From NCBI RefSeq assembly GCF_037975245.1, contig NC_092566.1, positions 124,001 to 188,000 of the forward strand: DNA of 64,000 nt. The letters run 5' to 3'. Source of the DNA: Apostichopus japonicus (Eukaryota > Echinodermata > Holothuroidea > Aspidochirotida > Stichopodidae). Below are positions 23,650-34,880 of the stretch, one piece after another. Under the pieces are notes generated by a model, which ran no database searches, was not told where the DNA came from, and saw nothing but the letters and a program-made list of their open reading frames with translations. Positions within the stretch are counted from its first letter, which is position 1; each line of letters starts with the position of its first letter. The position numbers were made by a program, and so were the translations under genes.

Positions 23650-24530
23650 CTTGTATGGTATATGTGGATGCACCTTATTGACATGTATGGTATATGTGGA
23701 TGCACCTTATTGACATGTATGGTATGTGTGGATGCACCTTATTGACATGTATGGTATATGTGGATGCACCTTATTGACATGTTTGGTATGTGTCGATGCA
23801 CCTTATTGACATGTTTGGTATGTGTGGATGCACCTTATTGACATGTATGGTATGTGTGGATGCACCTTATTGACATGTATGGTATATGTGGATGCACCTT
23901 ATTGACATGTTTGGTATGTGTGGATGCACCTTATTGACATGTTTGGTATGTGTGGATGCACCTTATTGACATGTATGGTATGTGTGGATGCACCTTATTG
24001 ACATGTATGGTATGCAAGGGCGTAGGAACTGGGGGGGGCGCCAGCCCCCCAGTGAAAAATGCGGAGGGGCGGAAGTATCATTCCGCCCCCCCGCTTCGCA
24101 GGTCAGAAAACACCTTTTTCATTTCCAAATGAGAAAAAAAATCTCATTTGGAGCACCAAATTGCATCTAAGGCCAGGTGAAAATACAAAATTAAGTTTAC
24201 AGAATGGAGTGGGTGTGGAAGTGTGCTATATTGCACCAAATTGCATCTAAGGCCACCTGGAAATGCAAAAAAATCCAAAGGGGAGGGGGACACCCCCTCC
24301 CCTTAGACCCCTCCCCCAGGCCAGCCATCAGTTTTCAGCCCCCCCCACTAAAAAGTACGTTCCTACGCCACTGATGGTATGTGTGGATTCACCTTATTGA
24401 CATGTATGGTAGGTGTGAATACACCATATATACATGTATGGTATGTGTGGATGCACCTTATGGACACCTATGGTATGTGTGGATGCACCTTATAGATATG
24501 TGTGGTATGTGGATTCACCATATTGAGCAG
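23650..24530. repeat. 32-bp minisatellite, split by a hAT MITE
   Basis: The unit contains TGTGGATGCACC, TTATTGACATGTATGGTATG and variants with TTTGG. About eleven clean units run from 23650 to the MITE at 24015. Degenerate units continue from 24374 to about 24530. The ATGGTATG that forms the MITE target duplication is part of the repeat unit. Confidence 0.92.
24015..24373 (-). mobile_element. hAT-type MITE, copy 3, inverted (8-bp TSD ATGGTATG)
   Basis: The reverse-orientation copy of the family at 12065 and 16773: it begins CAAGGGCGTAGGAACTGG and ends CGTTCCTACGCCACTG. ATGGTATG flanks it at 24007-24014 and 24374-24381. It is 359 bp long with no transposase. It is inserted in the 32-bp minisatellite. 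Confidence 0.93.
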
Positions 24531-25734
24531 AAGAAAAGCTATTGAACTTGGTGGAGGTGAGAAGCCATTTGAAATCAACATAGGTCAAAGCTTGAGAGTC
24601 ATGTTAACAATAGCAAGGAAGAGTTACAGACATCATTTACATTCCCCACCCCCTTATACCCTTCCTTATCCCTTATCCCCTTCCTTATTCCCTTACCCTA
24701 AAGCCACTGTTGGATTGTGGTAATCCACTTAATCTGTCTGGATTTTTTTATCAAACTCAGCAAATGTGGTATCCACCTGGATTTGTAATGCCAGATCCGG
24801 TGCATCCATGATAATTTCTGATACTTAAAACAATTGACCTAACGCTTTGCTTAACAAATGAATTTTTCACTGCATATATGTTTTAGTAAAGTAACAGACA
24901 GAGATTTATTTTGTGACAATACTAATAATAATAATAATTAATACTAATCAATATGAAGTATCAGCAACAAAGTTTGCCTTCTTTAGAATCAAAGAGGTCA
25001 GATGTCAAAGAAACTTTTTTTATACATCAATTAATGTAAAATGTCAAGTGTCATGAGCTCTGAGGCTTGGTGCACAAAGTGTGTTTAGAGGTCATACATT
25101 TTAAAGGCAAAGGACAGGATTATTCTTGGGTACTGTGTACAGGTTTGTGCACGGGTCAGATGTTAAAGGCTAAAAACAAATGTTTTTGAGCATTATGTGT
25201 GTATCAAGCTTGCAAAATGCTTGAATCCCTCATATCAATACATAAATAAGAATGTATAAAAAAGTTGTTGATCTTAAGAAGGTTAAAAAATCAGTATAGT
25301 TCAAGGGTAAAACTTTGCAAAATTGGTGCACATGCAGAGTGTGCTGTAAACTCCTAAACCACAGTTCAACTCTCAATGGACTTCAGATTTGGTGGGTAAA
25401 TGACTGTTGATTGAGCATGTGATGTTGTGCCTGCTTATCCGATGATATTATAGAATCATGTAATAATAATAATCTTTGATAAATTCCCAATGATTAAGAT
25501 GGCCAAAACTAACCCTAGGCCTATCCATACAGAAAATAAAAATAAATATGTTTATATTTATAGTAAGGGCTTCCAATGGTAATACAACAGAACTTGGAAG
25601 ATAGCGAGTGCACGTTTCTCAAATGTCTATATGGTTGGTAACCAATGTACAATAAGAATTTCCTTCTTCTTGTTTACAGTAGTTTCAATATTTCATGACT
25701 TATTTTTGGTCTGCAGCTCCAGGGAATTGATAAG
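24531..25734. other. Upstream region of the MZB1 gene
   Basis: AT-rich DNA without repeats or open frames of note. A likely 3' splice site (TTGGTCTGCAG, ending at 25716) just before the MZB1 start codon suggests that a 5' untranslated exon lies further upstream. I could not place the promoter or that exon. Confidence 0.4.
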
Positions 25735-28700
25735 ATGAAACAGCCTTTTGTCATCGCACTGTTTTGCCTCTTCTTAACTTTCATGAGCATAGCTGTTCCA
25801 ACAGCTGTTGCTGATGAAATGAGTGATGAACCAGTTGTTGATGGAGAGGAAGAAACAATGGAGGGAGAAGAGTTTGAAGGTGATGAAGAAGACTTAACAG
25901 GAATGGATGTCAATGGAGAAACAATCTTTTTTGGGATACCTGAGGATGATGATGAATTCCACAGTATGCACATACCGCAGGAGTTGAAGTGTGATGCCTG
26001 CAAAATACTTGCAAAACAGGTATTTACAATACTAACAACATTGATAAGTGCACTGTACATACTTCAAATGTACTCATTTGACTTGTTGTATAAATGATAA
26101 GTACATTCTTAATGGTAGGATCATATATACAGCAAGGTGTGTCAGCACATGTGAAGTATGTATACAATGCTAGATTCACCCACAGCCTAGTAAGGATATA
26201 GCCTTATCACACTTGTGTTAGGCTTTTCCATGTTCAGATTGGAAAGGGGATTTAATGTATTTCTAGGTAAGATCAAATTTGTGCTTTTTTTCATTTCTGG
26301 TTTGCAAAATGCAAAAATAGAATTTTACAATTATTTGAAATATCCAGAGCTAGAAATGTACCTTTGGAGGGGTTATTTTTGCTGAGTAAAATCTAGCTGC
26401 CAATAGAGACCTTAAATTTTTTTTTTTTTTCTTGTATTACCCAACAGTTCAATTGGGGATAACATTTGAATGAAATTTTAGGCCCTTCTTCCTTGTTAGC
26501 CTTAGGTCTTCCATAATACTTAATCTTGGCCTGTACTATATGTGTACGGGACTAGATAGGACAATTTACCAAGAAGGGGAATTTGTGTTTAATAGGGAGT
26601 GCATAGGTGAGAGCTAATGATTTTTGTGTCACAATTTAAGATCCAACACTATATGAAAAAAGTGTTTTTTTATACATAACAGTATATAGGTATGTGTTTT
26701 TGCGCATATGTGGAGGTAGGGGAGAGGGAGGGGAGAGGAACGGGAGGGGGAGAGGGCACGATTTCATCCATTTTGGTCTCAGTTGGCTCTCAGCTTTCCC
26801 ATTTGATGGAGCTTAGCACCATGTTAATCCACCTCTGCATGCATACACCCACCCTTGCAGACAAGCTGATTACCAACCATGATCCATTGTACACTAGTAC
26901 TATGCTTTGTTAAAAGTGTTTCTGACAGTTCTATTAGTAACCAAATGTGACACAATTTGTAGTTGGCTGTTTAAGTATGCAAGCATATTATTCATTCCAG
27001 TGAATAAATGACTTATAATACATGTATAAAACCAAGACAATTTCAACTCAGTAGCAATGATAATGCCATTGATACCAAATACATTCATGAAACTTCATAA
27101 GTTAGTATATTCAATAGAAAAATATATTATCAGGATGTGTTCTTCAACTAATGCTGCAATTTTATGGAAACATTCAACTTTGCTGAGCAGGAAATTCCTT
27201 TAAGAGGGCAGGAAGAGGGGCAGGGAGGATCCTTTAAGAGGGCAGGGAGAGGGGCAGGGAGAATCCTTTAAGAGGGCAGGGATAGGGGCAGGGAGAATCC
27301 TTTAAGTGGGCAGGGAGAGGGACAGGGAGAATCCTTTAAGAGGGCAGGGAGAGGGGCAGGGAGAATCCTTTAAGAGGACAGGGAAAGGGGCAGGAAGAAT
27401 CTTTTAAGAGGGCAGGGATAGGGGCAGGGAGAATCCATTAAGAGGGCAGGGATAGGGGCAGGGAGAATCCTTTAAGAGGGCAGGGAGAGGGGCAGGGACA
27501 ATCCTTTAAGAGGGCAGGGAGAGGGGTAGGGACAATCCCTTAAGAGGGCAGGGAGAATTCTTTAAGAGGGCAGGAAGAGGGGCAGGGAGAATCCTTAAAG
27601 AGGGCAGGGAAAGGGGCAGGGAGAATCTTTTAAGAGGGCAGGGTGAGGGGCAGGGAGAATCCTTTAAGAGGGCAGGGAGAGGGGCAGGGAGAATCCTTTA
27701 AGAGGGCAGGGATAGGGGCAGGGAGAATCCTTTAAGAGGGCAGGGAGAGGGGCAGGGAGAATCCTTTAAGAGGGCAGGGAAAGGGGCAGGGAGAATCCTT
27801 TAAGAGGGCAGGGAGAGGGGCAGGGAGAATCCTTTAAGAGGGCAGGGAGAATTTTTTAAGAGAGCAGGGAGAGGGGCAGGGAGAATTCCTTAAAGAGGGC
27901 AGGGAGAATCCTTTAAGAGGGCAGGGAGAGGGCAGGGAGAGGGGCAGGGAGAATCCTTTAAGAGGGCAGGGATAGGGGCAGGGAGAATCCTTTAAGAGGG
28001 CAGGGAGAGGGGCAGGGAGAATCCTTTAAGAGGGCAGGGAGAGGGGCAGGGAGAATCCTTTAAGAGGGCAGGGAGAATTCTTTAAGAGGGCAGGGAGAGG
28101 TGCTGGGAGAATTATTTGTAAGGAAATGAAGCCTGAAAGGTGACAGAAGTTGCCAAAACATTATCTTATGAATATGCATTGTTCACATACATAGATCAAT
28201 TATTCAGGGATTGGCTGATGCGGTGTGTATTTTCAAGCTCTATTGATGCAAAGAGTGGAAATTGAATAATTGATTATCAATTCACAGGCAGCTGTACTGC
28301 TTATTGGAGAGTTCGGTTACAAGCAATTAACCATGACAGACAGTTGAAATATTGGGAAATGTGAGATCATGAGTTATTTCAGTTCAATGCACAGTAAAGC
28401 ATCAATTCCTCTAAATTTATTATTTTCAAGGCCAACCTTTTAGTGAAGATTTCTGAAAAGCTTCCTGTAAGTGTTCTCATGAGAGTACATAGAAATGGCC
28501 AATTTCAGAGAAATTTAGATTTATATTCTTGAGCAGATGATGATGAAACAATAAGTGGTGGAAAACAGATGTATTTACAATAGTTGATTGATGTACAACA
28601 TTTAAAGCTGATTTTATATTTATTGTCTAATTTCTTGACTATGTTTCATTGCGAGGTGATTCTAACTTAAGATACGTGTCCATTTTCTATGCAGTTTAAT

Positions 28701-30552
28701 GTTAATGAATTGTCAAAACAGCACCTGTAAATTGCAACTTTTCTTTTTTCCTTTCCCAGTTTAAAACTGCATTTGATAAGGCTAATGAGAAGAGGCCATC
28801 ACTGAAGAAAAAGTTACCAGAATCAATCATAATAGATATTCTAGAGGAGGAATGTAACAGTGAGTTTTTGAGGTGAGTTGAATCATTGCATTTGGGTAGT
28901 TTGCAACATTTCTTAGTTAATATTAAGATTAATGACAAGGTTACAATTGAATGATCATTTTGAGCAGAGGAATGTTTATTTGTTTGTCTCGGCTCTAAAT
29001 TGCAAGATTTCAGTATGTATTTATATGATTAAGCATTGTTTGTCTACTGTAAAAAATGCTGGTAAACTGTGATAATGAAGCAGTGTCTAGGTAATAGGTC
29101 TGATTGGGGGAGGCAGGCTGCCTGATGCGTTGTTCAGTGGCACGAGTCTATCAGACGGGGTGATGGCCGAGTAATCAGCCCATGGCCACTGCAGGCCGCC
29201 TAATGCACACATGCATAGATTTGGAACTGGTGTTGTTCAGTGACACAAGTCTATCAGACGGGGTGATGGCCGAAAAGTCAGCCGATGGCAATGACAGGCC
29301 ACCCGATGCACACTTGCAAAGATTTGGGCCTCCATTAAAATTTTGTCATCTTTAGTGTAGCGTGTTTTGGCATAAGTGTGTAATCCAATGGCCAAAATGA
29401 GTAGAAAATGTAAATCGGGTTGGATGGCCTACCCACCTCAATTATCAGTTATTAGACCTTATTATCTAAACATACCTAGGAATTCACCATTTGATGTCAA
29501 TACATAACAACCACAGACCAAATCAGTTGATCCGTGGCTGCTGTAATGAATCTGTCTCCATGCAACCAGTCACAATGAAGTTTTATCACTCATTGACAGG
29601 GAGTCTCTCAAAGGTGAAGTTCTTCTTCCACAAAGGCAGAGGGCAGATGCACCTTTACTTACTAAAGTTTCATTTATCTTGTCAGCAAAGTTACTTACCA
29701 AAGTTTTGACCTTTTGCTTCTAGTTAGTGGACCCTTACAACCTTTCTGAGCCCTACTCACACCTCAACCTTTCTCAAATGCTTCTGAGCATGTGTCATTT
29801 TGTCAGATGATTGGTTTGTTTTTAATGGTATTTATAATATGTTGGCTTTTTTATCTCTGTAGTGTTGGTGTTAATGATTACAACATCTTTCTACATTATT
29901 CTAAATCATTTGTTGTGAATATTATTATTCTGTACTTTTCATAGTAACTATTATGTCTTTCATTCTGTAGTGTTGGTGTTAAAGAAATTAAAGGTGTTAA
30001 GAGGCTCTCTGGACCAGGTATGCCAGCTGAGAATGCAGTTGGGGTAATGCAAGGTGGAGGAAAATGGCCTTACAGGTAAGAAATGTCTTGAACTGCTCAT
30101 TCAAAACAATTTCTGTGTGTAAACTTGACTTTAATCATTCCATAGTTAAATTATAGTTGACTGGTGTAACTCCATAAACGGCCAAGTCCCGCAAATTATA
30201 TTTTGCAGAGTTGTTGATTAAACTCTTTAAATGTGATACAATGATCTAAACATATACTACAAAGGCTGGACTGCTATGGTGAAGCATATGTTCAATGCTA
30301 GATGAAAATTTAGAAGACTGTTACTTGTGATGTTTTTATATTAAGTTGAAAGATGGCTGATGTTTTTTTGTGTGGTTGGTTTTTCATTTATGCAGGATGA
30401 AGGCTTTGTGCTCTGATATTGTCGGAGAGGTTGAAGAAGATGAGATATATGGCCTTTACCTTGAAGGGAAGTTAGAGACACATCTCTGCCTAGCTAAATA
30501 CAAATCATGTGTAACAATCATGAAAGATGGACGTCCTAGGGTAGAGCTGTAG
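25735..30552 (+). CDS. MZB1: MZB1/pERp1 orthologue, ER-resident saposin-like cofactor (complete, four coding exons)
   Basis: Coding exons are 25735-26019, 28760-28872, 29971-30075 and 30396-30552, encoding 219 residues. Residues 1-26 form a signal peptide ending TAVA. An unusually acidic stretch follows (about residues 27-75). Then come HIPQELKCDACK (Cys86 and Cys89), VGVKEIKGVKRLSGPG, GGGKWPYR and a C-terminal RVEL, which resembles an ER-retrieval signal. The six cysteines and the spacing match vertebrate MZB1 (CDAC, one Cys in exon 2, VKRLTGPG, WPTR, C-terminal EEL). In mammals MZB1 is an ER partner of GRP94/BiP that assists immunoglobulin assembly, calcium handling and secretion. An animal without antibodies must use it for other secretory cargo; that is inference. 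A possible poly(A) signal is at 30878. Identity is strong; the acidic insert is the main difference from the vertebrate protein. Confidence 0.88.
27192..28105 (+). repeat. 34-bp G-rich minisatellite in MZB1 intron 1
   Basis: About 27 copies of a unit containing AATCCTTTAAGAGGGCAGGG and AGAGGGGCAGGGAG, with occasional shortened units (27540-27560, 27840-27850, 27900-27950). The sense strand of the gene is the G-rich one, and nearly every unit has four or more runs of at least three G with loops of one to four bases. This fits the canonical quadruplex pattern. Confidence 0.95.
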
Positions 30553-30642
30553 CAGGGAAGTTAGAGACACATCTCTGCCTAGCTAAATACAAATCATGTG
30601 TAACAATCATGAAAGATGGACGTCCTAGGGTAGAGCTGTAGC
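30465..30642 (+). repeat. 89-bp tandem duplication of the MZB1 coding end
   Basis: The last 88 coding bases and stop of MZB1 (from AGGGAAGTTAGAGACACATC) are repeated head-to-tail immediately afterwards at 30554-30642. The copies are identical as far as I compared them. The second copy repeats the terminal codons including RVEL and TAG but lies after the first stop, so it is 3' UTR. Confidence 0.93.
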
Positions 30643-30877
30643 AGCAACATAAAGATTCTTTAAAGTAAGCCATTGTTAAGGTGATGGGTAAGTTAAAATG
30701 GCAGCCTTTTATGTGGCTTTGGGATCTTAGGGATGGTTCATTAAGCATCTTGTGTTCCAATAGTCATTAGTCTTTCAAGAGAAACATCATTTGTATGAGG
30801 ATGCAATGAATTAGTTTTGGTTTTTTCATTTGGTGAAAAGGGGCATTGGATGTTTCAAGGAAAAGGAAAGGTGATAA

Positions 30878-30883
30878 AATAAA
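30878..30883 (+). terminator. Candidate MZB1 polyadenylation signal
   Basis: AATAAA about 325 bases after the MZB1 stop codon. A second AATAAA lies at 31004-31009. The choice between them cannot be made from sequence alone. Confidence 0.4.
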
Positions 30884-31354
30884 CCAGTGAAATATGCTAA
30901 CAACTATTTCCAAAAAGGCTGGAGGAAAGTTTGGATGCAATGGGAACCCCAAATGAATATGGTTAGAAGCCTTTACAGATCTTGTTTTAACGACAGTAAT
31001 GAGAATAAAAGGTATGTACTATGGTAGCTGTTTAGAACGGGGAACACTGTTACAAGGTTGGGACATTTTGGTCTTCGTCTTTGAAGCTCAGGCAATGACT
31101 ATGCAAGTCTTTCATAGTGCTCTATATTTGTTGTACAGAACCTTGTGAGAAATATTTTCTTACATATGCAAATCTTAAACCCTATGGCATTTTCATTGTA
31201 ATGGATATAATAATAATAACCGGATATGAAATAGCATAATCTCCTATATGCTTGTAACATCAAGGTGTAAGGTTCTAACATCACAATCTTACATGTAGAC
31301 CTAACAATAGACTCAACTATAGCCTAAATATGCTTTGAAATGCACAATATCACA

Positions 31355-31808
31355 TCTACATGGGAGGACCTTCACACCACCTTACATGGGAGGGCCCTCA
31401 CACCACCTTACATGGGAGGGCCCTCACACCACCTTACATGAGAGGGCCCTCACACCACCTTACATGGGAGGGCCCTCACACCACCTTACATGGGAGGGCC
31501 TTCACACCACCTTACATGGGAGGGCCCTCACACCACCTTACATGGGAGGGCCCTCACACCACCTTACATGGGAGGGTCCTCACACCACCTTACATGGGAG
31601 GGCCCTCACACCACCTTACATGGGAGGGCCCTCACACCACCTTACATGGGAGGGCCCTCACACCACCTTACATGGGAGGGCCCTCACACCACCTTACATG
31701 GGAGGGCCCTCACACCACCTTACATGGGAGGGCCCTCACACCACCTTACATGGGAGGGCCCTCACACCACCTTACATGGGAGGGCCCTCACACCACCTTA
31801 CATGGGAG
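31355..31808. repeat. 26-bp minisatellite, about 17 copies
   Basis: The unit is built from ACCACCTTACATGGGAGGG and CCCTCAC. Only a few copies vary (CCTTCAC, ATGAGAG, GGTCCTC). Because 26 is not a multiple of three and the unit has no stop in any plus frame, all three frames stay open and give the same Pro/His/Gly-rich pseudo-peptide. It is not a gene. Confidence 0.96.
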
Positions 31809-31809
31809 T

Positions 31810-33290
31810 CTTATTCAATAACCCAGAGCCACTAGCCCTCCCTCTTTTTCAAAATCTTGGGATCTGCCCTTGAAAGTACCTTCAAGACAAAGTGTATGGT
31901 GCTGTTTGAAAGCTGTGTCATTTTTGTGAAAATGTTAAAACGTTTGACGATAATATGCTGATGTGATTTTGTAGGAGTGCTTGCTTGGATAGTGAGGATA
32001 TGCTATGGATTTGATTTCTGTTGAGAATTGTTTGGTACCATAATGCTGAAGATTGATACCAGAAAGTGTGGCCAACATAGATGACAGTCCTAAGCCTTTG
32101 TTACTGAATTTCTAGTAAAGATCAATCAATCTATTCTTGACCAAGTGGCCCTGTAGTCTCATTAAAACAATGTCCCTGAAGTCATTATCTGGCTTTGTCC
32201 CACAAATTTGCTGTAATAAATTCACTTTCTGACAATGTTTGATTCCTTGCTCAAGATAAAAGTAATCAGAGTGATTGTGGTTGTGTATCTTTCAGTGTAT
32301 ATGAGTATGTCTTCTTTCTCACAGTAATCAATGAAAGTAGAGGTTGGTTGGACTCCTTATTGGGGTGTGGATTCACCATAGTGAGTGTAAGAACCATATC
32401 TCTTCTTTTGGAGGTCAGCAGAGGTTACAGTTTTACAACTGTGTCAATATGGTACATCAAAGCATGAAGCTGAGACTTTAAACTTGATATGTTGGTGAAT
32501 AAAAGACCCTACCAGTGTGTCTGTATTCATCTTATTGGAAAACATGGTCCTATTTAATTTGTATTCATTCTAGTTTTTTTTTACAAAGCTGCCTCCTCAA
32601 TAAAAAATAGTATTGAGTTTAATTTACATCTATAGTACTGATACTTTGTTACCTTGCCGATACAAACATATTTTACATTTTTCAGAATATTGTAACATGG
32701 TGAGATTTTACATTATGTTGCAATATGTTGATATTTTCAGGATGTTCTCTACAAAACATGGTTATACAATAGATAAAAGTGATCAGAATACCAATAAAAT
32801 TGGCAAATTTTATATATTTATGCAGTTATTCTCGCTGAACTTAATATGTTTATGTAGCTTCCATTTTTACCAACACGTTGGTTTATATACTTGATAGTAG
32901 GATTTTTATTGTTGGATATGTTAACTGAAAATATGTTATTTTTTAAGTCAATATAAAAAAGAAATCATAATTTATGGTGAATGTTTAGTTTTGTGTTCAA
33001 CCTTCCATTTTCTTAACACAACTTAGTTAAGACAGGACACAACTTATTAATTTGTACATCATGTATGAACTTCAGTATCAAAACTTTAATTCTTCGTTCT
33101 TGCATCCTTCACTGGGCAGGAGGCTTCTTTTATCTTCTACAATGTGGTGGCACAGTACAGAAACATTATCTATTGGTAATGGAAGAATAACCAAGACTTG
33201 CCAATGACAAAAAATCACATTAAATGTTCAGGAGATCAGTTCCAACTATGTTATTGGACGGAATTTACAAATTGAACAAGTTACATAAAT
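31810..33290. other. No recognised gene
   Basis: AT-rich DNA between two minisatellites. No domain-bearing open frame or clear repeat was seen. Confidence 0.4.
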
Positions 33291-33294
33291 CATC

Positions 33295-34880
33295 GACCAA
33301 TTGCATCACAAGTCATAGAGGCACTACATCCTATTCTCACACCCGCCAAGTCTGGTGTCCATTTCATGTCACAAGTCATAGAGGCACTACATCCTATTCC
33401 GACACTCACACCCGCCAAGTCTGGTGTCCACATCATGTCCCAAGTCATAGAGGCACTACATCCCATGTCCACTCTCACACCTGCCAAGTTTGATGTCCAT
33501 TTCATGTCACAAGTCATAGAGGAACTACATCCCATGTCCACTCTCACAACCGCCAAGTTTGATGTCCATTTCATGTCACAAGTCATAGAGGAACTACATC
33601 CTATGTCCACTCTAACACCCGCCAAGTTTGATGTCCATTTCATGTCACAAGTCATTGAGGTACTACATCCCATGTCCACTCTCACACCCGCCAAGTTTGA
33701 TGTCCATTTCATGTCACAAGTCATTGAGGTACTACATCCCATGTCCTCTCTCACACCCGCCAAGTTTGATGTCCATTTCATGTCACAAGTCATTGAGGTA
33801 CTACATCCCATGTCCACTCTCACACCTGCCAAGTTTGATGTCCATTTAATGACAAGTCATTGAGGTACTACATCCTATTCCCACTCTAATACCCGCCAAG
33901 TTTGATGTCCATTTCATGTCACAAGTCATTGAGGTACTACATCCCATGTCCACTCTCACACCCGCCAAGTTTGATGTCCATTTCATGTCACAAGTCATAG
34001 AGGAACTACATCCTATTCCCACTCTAACACCCGCCAAGTTTGATGTCCATTTCATGTCACAAGTCATTGAGGTACTACATCCCATGTCCACTCTCACACC
34101 CGCCAAGTTTGATGTCCATTTCATGTCACAAGTCATAGAGGAACTACATCCTATTCCCACTCTAACACCCGCCAAGTTTGATGTCCATTTCATGTCACAA
34201 GTCATTGAGGTACTACATCCCATGTCCACTCTCACACCTGCCAAGTTTGATGTCCATTTCATGTCACAAGTCATTGAGGTACTACATCCCATGTCCTCTC
34301 TCACACCCGCCAAGTTTGATGTCCATTTCATGTCACAAGTCATTGAGGTACTACATCCCATGTCCACTCTCACACCTGCCAAGTTTGATGTCCATTTAAT
34401 GACAAGTCATTGAGGTACTACATCCTATTCCCACTCTAATACCCGCCAAGTTTGATGTCCATTTCATGTCACAAGTCATTGAGGTACTACATCCCATGTC
34501 CTCTCTCACACCCGCCAAGTTTGATGTCCATTTCATGTCACAAGTCATTGAGGTACTACATCCCATATCCACTCTCACACCTGCCAAGTTTGATGTCCAT
34601 TTAATGACAAGTCATTGAGGTACTACATCCTATTCCCACTCTAATACCCGCCAAGTTTGATGTCCATTTCATGTCACAAGTCATAGAGGAACTACATCCT
34701 ATTCCCACTCTAACACCCGCCAAGTTTGATGTCCATTTCATGTCACAAGTCATTGAGGTACTACATCCCATGTCCACTCTCACAACTGCCAAGTTTGATG
34801 TCCATTTCATGTCACAAGTCATAGAGGAACTACATCCTATTCCCACTCTAACACCCGCCAAGTTTGATGTCCATTTCATC
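33295..34880. repeat. 69-bp minisatellite with higher-order structure, ~23 copies
   Basis: The unit contains CGCCAAGTTTGATGTCCATT, TCATGTCACAAGTCAT and GAGGTACTACATCC. At 69 bp it keeps reading frames open on both strands (a 23-residue repeat), but a variant unit with TTTAATGACAAG, two bases shorter, breaks the frame at about 33846, 34396 and 34601. The first two of these are 550 bp apart (eight units minus two bases) and the next 205 bp on (three units minus two), so multi-unit blocks were duplicated. I treat it as non-coding. Confidence 0.93.

Noticed and set aside
31335-31873. Open frames of 127-166 codons with Pro/His/Gly-rich repeats
   Set aside because: They are three frames of the same 26-bp minisatellite, which has no stop in any plus frame. 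There is no domain, no independent start context and no conservation signal.
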